Source of the DNA: Psychromonas sp. L1A2
Lineage (GTDB): Bacteria; Pseudomonadota; Gammaproteobacteria; Enterobacterales; Psychromonadaceae
Length of the DNA: 64,000 bases
Direction: 5' to 3'
NCBI RefSeq assembly: GCF_009828855.1
Contig: NZ_WUAG01000001.1
Location: 1,364,001 to 1,428,000 of the forward strand
The notes below the pieces were generated by a model. It saw only the letters and a program-made list of their open reading frames with translations. It made no database searches and was not told the DNA's origin. The number at the start of each line of letters is the position of its first letter. Positions within the stretch are counted from its first letter, which is position 1. The position numbers and the translations under genes were made by a program. Shown piece by piece: positions 57,219 through 64,000 of this stretch.

Positions 57219-58748
57219 ATGACTCAAGATAATGTCACTGTACAGTTAATGGATACAACATTACGCGATGGAGAACAGACTCAAGCTGTTTCATTTTCTC
57301 CTGCTGAAAAAGTTAGCCTTGCCAAAGCACTATTACAAAAGCTTAAAATTGACCGTATTGAAGTTGCCTCTGCACGAGTATCAGAAGGTGAAAAAGAAGG
57401 TGTTACTAAGTTAAATATGTGGGCCGCAAAAGAAGGGTTGGTTGACCGTATTGAAGTATTAGGCTTTGTCGATCACACCTTAAGTGTTGATTGGATTACT
57501 GATACTGGCGGTAAAGTATTAAATTTATTAGCCAAAGGTAGTTTAAAGCATTGTACTGAGCAATTAAAAAAAACCTTAGATGAGCATGTTAATGATATTA
57601 AACAAACGATTGAATATGCAAAAAAGCAAGGCTTAAAGGTCAATATCTATTTAGAAGACTGGTCTAATGGTTATCAGAATAGCCCTGAATATGTCTACGA
57701 TATGGTCACTAAACTATCTGATGTAGGCATTGCACATTTTATGTTACCAGACACATTAGGTGTCATGTCACCTGATGAAGTGTTTAAAAGTCTGAGTGAT
57801 ATGGTGACACGCTTTTCAAAACTAAAATTTGATTTTCACCCTCATAATGATTATGGCTTAGCAACTGCGAATGCAATGTATGCTGTAAAAGCCGGTGTGT
57901 CTTCTATTCATTGCACCATGAACTGTTTAGGTGAGCGAGCGGGTAATGCTTCTTTAACTGAAGTAGCTGTGGTATTAAAAGATAAATTAGGTAAAAAAGT
58001 AAATATCGACGAGTCTGAAATTCATAATCTAAGCAAATTAGTTGAGAATTTTTCAGGTAAACGTATCGCTGATAATACTCCGATTGTGGGAGCAGATGTA
58101 TTTACTCAAACCAGTGGTATTCATGCTGACGGTGATAGAAAGGGGGGGTTATATATCTCTGCGTTAACACCTGAACGTTTTGCGCGTTCACGCAGTTATG
58201 CATTAGGAAAAATGAGCGGCAAAGCTTCAATTGCTAAAAACCTAGAAGCAATGGATATTGAACTCGATGCAGGTCAGCAAAAGAAACTATTAAAACGCAT
58301 TGTGCGTTTGGCAGATCAAAAAGCGACGATTACTGCGGATGATTTACCGTTTATTATTGCTGATTTATTAGAGCGCAATGATTATAACTATGTTGAATTA
58401 TTAAACTGTTCTATTAATTCAGGTCTAGATTTAGAGTCAACGGTTAGTATTCGTGTTCGTGTTAATGATGAAATATACAAAACCAGTGGCAGCGGTAATG
58501 GTGGTTTTGATGCCTTTATTAGCGCGATGAAAAAAGTGTTAGATAATGAACAGTTTGTATTCCCTGAATTAGTTGATTTTGAATTACGCATTCCACCTGG
58601 TGGTCAAACGAGTGCCTTTACCGAGTGTATTGTTACTTGGGAAGATGGTGATGATCATTTTACAACCCGTGGTGTTAATGCAAATCAGGTCTTAGCCGGG
58701 ATTGGTGCAACGATCCGCATGATCAACTTGCGTATGCATAATAAATAA
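57219..58748 (+). CDS. 2-isopropylmalate synthase-like enzyme
   Basis: 509 residues of the HMGL-like/alpha-isopropylmalate synthase family. N-terminal TIM barrel with DTTLRDGEQTQAVSFSP (catalytic Arg-Asp) and the metal site HPHNDYGLATANAM; C-terminal LeuA-dimer regulatory domain (~380-500) with GSGNGGFDAFISAMK. It differs from the classical E. coli LeuA (523 residues) and looks nearer to the 500-residue group that includes other isopropylmalate and citramalate synthases, so the exact acyl acceptor is uncertain. Its place after leuCD points to leucine synthesis. Confidence 0.8.
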   Translation: MTQDNVTVQLMDTTLRDGEQTQAVSFSPAEKVSLAKALLQKLKIDRIEVASARVSEGEKEGVTKLNMWAAKEGLVDRIEVLGFVDHTLSVDWITDTGGKVLNLLAKGSLKHCTEQLKKTLDEHVNDIKQTIEYAKKQGLKVNIYLEDWSNGYQNSPEYVYDMVTKLSDVGIAHFMLPDTLGVMSPDEVFKSLSDMVTRFSKLKFDFHPHNDYGLATANAMYAVKAGVSSIHCTMNCLGERAGNASLTEVAVVLKDKLGKKVNIDESEIHNLSKLVENFSGKRIADNTPIVGADVFTQTSGIHADGDRKGGLYISALTPERFARSRSYALGKMSGKASIAKNLEAMDIELDAGQQKKLLKRIVRLADQKATITADDLPFIIADLLERNDYNYVELLNCSINSGLDLESTVSIRVRVNDEIYKTSGSGNGGFDAFISAMKKVLDNEQFVFPELVDFELRIPPGGQTSAFTECIVTWEDGDDHFTTRGVNANQVLAGIGATIRMINLRMHNK

Positions 58749-58807
58749 AGTTAACGCTAAAAAGTTATCGTTAACTAATAAAATCTAGCCATCACTAGGT
58801 TCTTAAA

Positions 58808-58839
58808 ATAAAAGCCTTAATCTTTGATTAGGGCTTTTG
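58808..58839 (+). terminator. Terminator after the isopropylmalate synthase-like gene
   Basis: AAAAGCCTTAATC, loop TTT, GATTAGGGCTTTT; one G-T pair in the stem. Confidence 0.85.
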
Positions 58840-58899
58840 TACTTTGACGAATATACTAGCGTTAATTAAAAGAAGCTATCGAATAAAAGAGGAAAGAAA

Positions 58900-59331
58900 A
58901 TGAGAGTATGTGGTGTTGAATTAACAGGTAATGAAGCAGTGATTGCCATTATGCAGTATAAAAATGGTTTATATGATGTGCCACCTGTGCGTACAACAAA
59001 ACTAACATTAAATGATCCAATTAATACTGAGCCGTTAAAGAAGTTTCAATTTGACTTTGCTCAACTGATGAAAGATTACCAAATAGATAAAGTGATCATT
59101 CGTGAGCGCGCATTAAAAGGCAAGTTTGCTGGTCATACATTAAGTTTTAAAATTGAAGGTGCATTACAATTAATGCAAAGTGTAGAAGTGCAGGTAATTT
59201 CATCTGATTATATTAAACAAGGTCTTAAGCAAGCACAAAATACACCTACTGCCATTGAAGTAGGACTTAAAAAGTTCCAAGAGCAAGCAATGTTAACGGC
59301 ATTTGGTTACTTACAAAATAAACTAGGTTAG
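58900..59331 (+). CDS. DUF3010 family protein
   Basis: 143 residues: MRVCGVELTGNEAVIAIM, KFQFDFAQLMKDYQIDKVIIRER and GKFAGHTLSFKIEGALQ match DUF3010. The fold hint, early VCGVELTGNEA followed by VIIRERA, resembles RNase H/RuvC-like nucleases, but no function is established. GAGGAAAGAAAATG gives a good ribosome site. Transcribed alone. Confidence 0.85.
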   Translation: MRVCGVELTGNEAVIAIMQYKNGLYDVPPVRTTKLTLNDPINTEPLKKFQFDFAQLMKDYQIDKVIIRERALKGKFAGHTLSFKIEGALQLMQSVEVQVISSDYIKQGLKQAQNTPTAIEVGLKKFQEQAMLTAFGYLQNKLG

Positions 59332-59431
59332 TTTTACTCGCTATTGTTAAAGTGTGGTTGAGCATATAATAGTAGCAAAAGAGCATGGCAAAAATAATCA
59401 CGCCTAATAACCTAGTGTTATGACTTGAAAA

Positions 59432-59470
59432 TAAAAAGAGATGAATAGCCATTTATTCATCTCTTTTTTT
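59432..59470. terminator. Terminator after the DUF3010 gene
   Basis: AAAGAGATGAATA pairs with TATTCATCTCTTT around a 6-nt loop, T-run after and A-run before. Confidence 0.92.
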
Positions 59471-59605
59471 GTATCAGGATTGTAAGTTAAGGTTGTATAT
59501 TAAACTCTTAAGTTTTACCTAAACAAGAGTCGTGCTCTAAGCTAGACTCGTTTAAATAGTGATGATTATAATCATCTGTATTCATTACATCATAAGGAAA
59601 GGCAC

Positions 59606-60148
59606 GTGGAAAATAGTTTTGAAAATTTTGTTGGTCAATTTAAAGAGCAAAAACCAGTCTCATTAGCTACATTCTTTTATCAAGCAGAACTTCATTTAGT
59701 GACTCAGTTAAAAGACTATTTAAATGTTGATCAATCGTTACCAAGAAGTTTTTTCTCTTTAATCGAACAAGCTAAAAAAACACATAATGCAGATACCAAC
59801 AAACATTTTTGGAATGCTTTATTAGCTTTTAACCAAGTTAACTTTAATCCTACCAGTAAAAGTGCACAGCCATGGTTACGTTATGTCAATATTATTGAAT
59901 CTTTACAAGGTTATGCGGGTAGTCAATTATTTGATGAAACATCTATTAAGGTTAAACGTCAACATCGTCTGTTTTTTGCCTATATGTTAACTTGGGAGCA
60001 CATTCGTTTTATTGCTGGTAATGAAGATGATTACAGCCCTAGCAGTGAGATTCTTAATGCTTATTCAACAGCACATAGTGAAGATGATCATAAGCATACT
60101 GAAGTTGAAGTGTGCTGCAATGATACAGCTTGTAAGCATAACCAATAA
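59606..60148 (+). CDS. Hypothetical protein with His/Cys-rich tail
   Basis: 180 residues, GTG start with TAAGGAAAGG before it. No family recognised. Mostly helical, with the last ~30 residues rich in His, Asp and Cys (HSEDDHKH...CCNDTACKH), which may bind metal. No signal peptide. Next downstream is a small cysteine-rich protein, but with about 140 bases between them. Confidence 0.7.
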   Translation: MENSFENFVGQFKEQKPVSLATFFYQAELHLVTQLKDYLNVDQSLPRSFFSLIEQAKKTHNADTNKHFWNALLAFNQVNFNPTSKSAQPWLRYVNIIESLQGYAGSQLFDETSIKVKRQHRLFFAYMLTWEHIRFIAGNEDDYSPSSEILNAYSTAHSEDDHKHTEVEVCCNDTACKHNQ

Positions 60149-60291
60149 AATTAATCTGAATTAATAAGTATTGAATATAAAAGTAGTGTTTTATTCTAAT
60201 AATTAAATGCTATTTTTATAGATGCTTTGCTCATTATTTATTGAGTCTATTTATCAAACATGAGCCATTAATTACTTTTAAGGGCAATAAA

Positions 60292-60510
60292 ATGAGTCAA
60301 AATATAGATAATAAATCCTGTCCTTTTTGTTTGAAGGATAATCAATGTGATGTCGCTAATAGTTGTTGGTGTAAGGTAATAAAAATACCCGCCCAGCTTT
60401 TAACGTTAGTGCCTGCTGAGCTTGCCAATAAATCTTGTATTTGCAATGCTTGTGTCATCAGTTTTAATAATGACCCTGATTTGTTTTTAAAAAGAGGGAA
60501 GGTTCAGTGA
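60292..60510 (+). CDS. Cysteine-rich CWC-family protein
   Basis: 72 residues. Pattern CPFCLKDNQCDVANSCWCKV then CICNACV matches the Cys_rich_CWC family (PF14375), probably zinc-binding; function unknown. AAGGG precedes the ATG at 60292; an upstream TTG at 60241 is less likely. Confidence 0.8.
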   Translation: MSQNIDNKSCPFCLKDNQCDVANSCWCKVIKIPAQLLTLVPAELANKSCICNACVISFNNDPDLFLKRGKVQ

Positions 60511-60518
60511 TAAGTTAA

Positions 60519-60599
60519 CAGTGAATACCCGGAAATAGCGGTGTTGTATCGCTTTGCTTATCCTGAGCTGAGGTTATTTACATTACTTAATATTCACTG
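60519..60599. repeat. Inverted repeat of CAGTGAATA ends
   Basis: CAGTGAATA (60519-60527) and TATTCACTG (60591-60599) border an 81-bp segment between two convergent genes. May be a small repeat element or a loose hairpin. Confidence 0.4.
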
Positions 60600-60629
60600 C
60601 TTTTTGAAGTAATACTAACCAATAGAAGG

Positions 60630-61220
60630 TTATTGAAGTTGTTCAATAGATGTAGCTGAATTACCGCTATTATCTTGTAAGTTAATATCCGCACCGCGCT
60701 CAACTAATAATTCACGAAGTTCTTCACGACCAAACAAACTTGCATACATGACGGCTGTTTGACCTGCTTTATTTTGTTGGTTTTCATCACAATCTTCAGA
60801 CATTAATGTTTTAGCAATACTAAATTCACCTCTAAATACGGCGGCCATTAAAGCGGTATTACCTTTATTATCCTGTGCACAAACATTAGCGCCTTCTTTA
60901 ATTAACGTATTAACAATATTTTTTTGTCCATTGTATGTTGCAATCATTAATGCGGTGTAACCTTTATGATTTTTAACATCAATCGGTAAACCTGCATTTA
61001 AAAACTCGTTAATGACTTCATTGTCACCAGTACGTGCTGCAGCATAGTAGTAAGGTATTAGTTGTTCATAGGCTTTTTCTTGATTGGCTTCGTCAGCATT
61101 AGCATTAGCAAAGGTGAATGGAGACGTTATCGCTATTAGAAAAAGAGGAAATACAATCGCCAATAACCAATTTTTTTTCGTCGTTCTATTGTTCGAAATT
61201 AATGACTTAATAGTAAACAT
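60630..61220 (-). CDS. ankB: Ankyrin-repeat protein, catalase-linked
   Basis: 196 residues. A hydrophobic helix at ~19-40 works as a signal or anchor, followed by about four ankyrin repeats (GDNEVINEFLNAGLPID, GYTALMIATYNGQ, GNTALMAAVFRGE, GQTAVMYASLFGR). It lies 72 bp downstream of katB on the same strand. In Pseudomonas aeruginosa a similar AnkB next to katB is needed for full KatB activity, so the same partnership is likely. Confidence 0.85.
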   Translation of the reverse strand: MFTIKSLISNNRTTKKNWLLAIVFPLFLIAITSPFTFANANADEANQEKAYEQLIPYYYAAARTGDNEVINEFLNAGLPIDVKNHKGYTALMIATYNGQKNIVNTLIKEGANVCAQDNKGNTALMAAVFRGEFSIAKTLMSEDCDENQQNKAGQTAVMYASLFGREELRELLVERGADINLQDNSGNSATSIEQLQ

Positions 61221-61292
61221 ATCTATTCCTCTCTTTATGATCAGGTTATAAAAGTAGGTGAGGGGGCTTCACCTACTTATTAGTGTGTGAAT

Positions 61293-62813
61293 TTATAGCG
61301 TTTTAGCTATTGCTTTCACTTTTTCGATATCGCCGTTCACAGCTTTCGTTAAACGTGTACCGTATTCTGTATCTGCTTTGTAAAAGTGACTTAACATTTT
61401 ATGTTGAGTTTCTTTATTAGTAACAGCACCTAAGTCACCAGATAAGTTGCGGATTAAGTTTGTGCGCTCTTGTTCAGAGAATGCGCGGTAAACTTCACCT
61501 GCTTGTGCAAAATCAAGCGTTTTATGAATTGCTTTTTGTTGCACTGTACCTGTTAGAGGTGTTTCGCTATGACGTGCTTTTACATCTTCAGTAACACCTT
61601 CATAGTTTGGTTGGTAGTTAATATCAGATTGAGTATTACCCACATTACCTACGCCACCTTGGTTGTAATTAAATACAACTACTTTTGGACGGTTAATCGG
61701 TAGTTGCTGGTGGTTAGAACCTAAACGGTAAAGCTGTGTATCTGCATATGAAAACATACGACCTTGTAGCAATCTATCTTCAGATGGTTCAATACCTGGG
61801 ATAAGGTTTGCCGGTGCCATAGCAACTTGCTCAGTTTCTTGGAAAAAGTTATCAGGTACTCTGTTTAAAGTCATTGTACCGACTTTAGTTTCTTTGATAT
61901 TTGTCCAAGCTTTAGTTGCGTCTAATGGGTTATAAGCAAATTTATTAAGGTCAGAAGGTTTCATCGTTTTGATGTATAAATCCCATTTTGGGAAGTTACC
62001 TTCTGAGATGTTTGCATATAAATCACGTGTCATATGTTGTGTATCTGTTGATTGCACTGCTTTAACTTGATCTGCATCTAGGTTTTTAATGCCTTGATGA
62101 CTCTTCCAATGGAATTTCACATAGTTAACATCGCCGTTATCATTGATCATTTTATAAGCATGAACACCAAATCCATCCATTTCACGGTAACTAGCAGGTG
62201 TGCCGTTATCACTAAATACGCGTGTTAACATGCTTGTTGAACCTGGCTCATTTGAGAAGAAATCAAAAAAGCGATTTGGATCTTGAATATTAGTCACTGG
62301 AGAAGGTTTCAATGAATGAACCATGTCTGGGAACTTAATAGCATCTCGGATAAAGAAAACGGGTAAGTTGATACCTACTAGATCCCAGTTACCTTCATCG
62401 CTGTAAAACTTAGTGGCAAAACCTCTTGGGTCACGCAACGTTTCAGGGCTACCTAACGGGTGAATAACTGAAGAGAAACGTACGAATACAGGTGTTTCTT
62501 TTCCTTTGCTTTCAAAAGGAGCTGCCGTCGTTACATCGCTGTAATCAGTCGAGGCTACAAATGTACCGTGAGCACCAGTACCGCGGGCATGTACAACACG
62601 CTCTGGTATACGTTCACGAGCAAAACGTTGTAATTTCTGAATAAGATGAACGTCTTCTAATAAAACACTGCCATTTGGACCGGCAGTAAGTGAATTTTGA
62701 TTGTCGCCGATAGCAGCACCATTATCTTTTGTAAGTACTTCAGCACCAACATTAAAAGCAGTTGCAAGACTTAATACTGGTACTAGGACCTTTAATTTAG
62801 ATTTCATATTCAT
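61293..62813 (-). CDS. katB: Periplasmic heme catalase
   Basis: 506 residues. N-terminal signal ending FNVGA (about residue 24), then LLEDVHLIQKLQRFARERIPERVVHARGTGAHGTF with the catalytic His, and RLFSYADTQLYRLG (as RMFSYADTQ here) with the heme-ligand Tyr. The signal makes it an exported catalase of the KatB type. It would remove hydrogen peroxide in the periplasm. ankB follows. Confidence 0.95.
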   Translation of the reverse strand: MNMKSKLKVLVPVLSLATAFNVGAEVLTKDNGAAIGDNQNSLTAGPNGSVLLEDVHLIQKLQRFARERIPERVVHARGTGAHGTFVASTDYSDVTTAAPFESKGKETPVFVRFSSVIHPLGSPETLRDPRGFATKFYSDEGNWDLVGINLPVFFIRDAIKFPDMVHSLKPSPVTNIQDPNRFFDFFSNEPGSTSMLTRVFSDNGTPASYREMDGFGVHAYKMINDNGDVNYVKFHWKSHQGIKNLDADQVKAVQSTDTQHMTRDLYANISEGNFPKWDLYIKTMKPSDLNKFAYNPLDATKAWTNIKETKVGTMTLNRVPDNFFQETEQVAMAPANLIPGIEPSEDRLLQGRMFSYADTQLYRLGSNHQQLPINRPKVVVFNYNQGGVGNVGNTQSDINYQPNYEGVTEDVKARHSETPLTGTVQQKAIHKTLDFAQAGEVYRAFSEQERTNLIRNLSGDLGAVTNKETQHKMLSHFYKADTEYGTRLTKAVNGDIEKVKAIAKTL

Positions 62814-63465
62814 TCCCTTTTAACTTGTTGTTTGTAATAAGTGATGAGGATAATAGGGGGAATCTCATGAAAAGAAAAAACGTTTATTCTAATCTTATTG
62901 ATAGGTAAAACTGATTGATTGTGGTTTTTATATAGTTTTTATGTATTGAAGATATATATTTATCAAATTAATTTATAAGGAAAAATAAGTACTAATAATC
63001 TTTTTAATCAGTTGTTTAGTTATTTGATCATAGAATTACTTAACGAAAAGAAAGAGGCGGTATGTATTATGAAATAAGAAGCGTTAATAGTTTATTACGA
63101 ATAGATATTTATGGAAGTAAGTAAGGCCATGTATTTTAGATCGCTGTGTTAGTTGCATTATATTGCCGCTTTTATGCACTAAATATCCCTGATAAACTTA
63201 ATCTACTAGTGCCAATGAAATTTAAATCTATTAGTTTCAATACAATTTAAAGTCTGTATTCATCGTTTTAAGATTGCTGATTAACATCATCTTCCTGAAT
63301 TATTATTAAAAAATAAAATACAGCATAAATAAATATAAAGATGGCTTTATTTATCTTTTTTTATTTTTGCATTCAGTAATTTTTATGTGATTTTAAATTA
63401 GTTAAGCTATAATTCGCGCGCTTTGCTGTGCAATATGCAACTACAATTGAATTATTGAGAAAAGA
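62814..63465. other. Intergenic region between katB and the dnaJ-like gene
   Basis: About 650 bases, AT-rich, divergent promoters expected. A TATAAT at 63408-63413 fits the downstream gene. No heat-shock-type (CTTGAA/CCCCAT) site and no clear OxyR site is visible; no gene recognised. Confidence 0.4.
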
Positions 63466-64000
63466 ATGTCAAAACGTGATTGTTATGAAGTATTAGGTGT
63501 TACTAAAACAACATCTGAAAAAGAAATTAAAAAAGCCTATAAAAAATTAGCGATGAAATATCACCCTGATAGAAATCCTGATAACCCTGTTGCACAAGAG
63601 AAATTTCGTGAAGTGAAAGCAGCTTATGAAATTTTAAATGATCCTGAAAAGCGCGAACAATACGATGACTTTGGGCATAGTGCATTTGAAAATGGTCAAG
63701 CACGTGGCCGTGGTGGATTCGGACAAGGCGGCGGTGACTTTAATGACATGTTTGGCGATATGTTTGGTCAACGCCAACAACATCAGCAACCTCCACGACA
63801 TCAACCACAGCCGGAAAAAGGCTCAGACATTATTCTACAAATCGAATTAACATTAGAAGAGTGTGTGGAAGGTTGTAACAAAGAAGTACGTTTACCTAAT
63901 ACAACAAATCCATTAGCAGTCGTTGTTCCTGCGGGTATTAATCAAGGTCAGCGTGTTCGTATTGCTGGTCAAGGTAACCCTGGTACGTTAGGCGCACCTC
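63466..64000 (+). CDS. DnaJ-family co-chaperone without zinc-finger region (N-terminal part)
   Basis: Runs off the window after 178 codons. J-domain [20 protein letters not shown] is DnaJ-like, with the HPD motif at 33-35, then a Gly/Phe-rich linker (~70-115). After [18 protein letters not shown] (to residue ~144) it goes straight to [22 protein letters not shown], the start of the second substrate-binding domain of DnaJ. The four CxxCxGxG repeats of DnaJ, normally between these, are missing. So it is a type II J-protein like CbpA in plan but with a DnaJ-like J-domain. Its ATG has an AAAGA before. Confidence 0.85.
   Translation, partial: MSKRDCYEVLGVTKTTSEKEIKKAYKKLAMKYHPDRNPDNPVAQEKFREVKAAYEILNDPEKREQYDDFGHSAFENGQARGRGGFGQGGGDFNDMFGDMFGQRQQHQQPPRHQPQPEKGSDIILQIELTLEECVEGCNKEVRLPNTTNPLAVVVPAGINQGQRVRIAGQGNPGTLGAP

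Overview
The window reads as the chromosome of an AT-rich, marine-type gammaproteobacterium. The evidence is the gene content (PomAB sodium-type flagellar motor, ArcAB, thrABC beside arcA, the xseB-ispA-dxs operon, ratA-rnfH divergent from smpB) and the style of the proteins. My best guess, an inference, is Psychromonas or a near relative in the Alteromonadales/Vibrionales neighbourhood. Most of the window is ordinary housekeeping DNA interrupted by short accessory stretches and small repeats.

Layout. 1-2773: glycine betaine/proline ABC importer (binding protein cut by the window edge, permease, ATPase with CBS tail). 3328-7858: a complete diffusible-signal-factor (DSF) quorum-sensing set, with rpfF convergent to an rpfG-rpfC operon, the arrangement known from Xanthomonas. 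8320-10966: five intact initiator tRNAs (minus strand) followed by ten decayed tRNA-like units in a regular array of about 200 bp. 11127-11219: a strongly predicted three-way-junction RNA upstream of a small membrane protein. 12021-16260: bax, fadL, rnfH, ratA, smpB. 16356-16709: tmRNA (ssrA).

Immediately after ssrA lies a small accessory island (17229-20131). It holds a cytosine-5 DNA methyltransferase, a DUF262/ParB-like protein and a HEPN-type protein with an Rx4H motif, tightly spaced, followed by a decayed endA pseudogene. I cannot match this triad to a named defence system; it is the best candidate here for an undescribed one.

20841-34792: AEC transporter, two RluA-family pseudouridine synthases, folE2, convergent arcB and arcA, thrABC behind an attenuator-like terminator, tesB. 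34901-37410: tRNA-Ala, a choice-of-anchor I beta-propeller protein, tRNA-Leu. 38102-46355: a 1178-residue Cache-HAMP-PAS-GGDEF-EAL protein, rluF-thiL-pgpA and an orphan family 5 binding protein. 46778-54695: dxs, ispA, xseB, pomAB, ampG-like, rnd. 55002-58748: leuCD behind a Fur-box-like palindrome, then an isopropylmalate synthase-like enzyme. 58900-64000: DUF3010, two small proteins, ankB-katB, and the start of a DnaJ-type co-chaperone that lacks the zinc-finger region.

The genes touch in three functional themes: cyclic-di-GMP and DSF signalling (rpfFCG plus the GGDEF-EAL protein), redox sensing (ArcAB, catalase, possible Fur control of the Fe-S enzyme LeuCD), and translation upkeep (initiator tRNAs, smpB/ssrA, three pseudouridine synthases). 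Two families of small non-coding repeats, one MITE-like of 162 bp and one of about 103 bp, are scattered between genes; one copy of the latter abuts smpB and carries its best -10 box.
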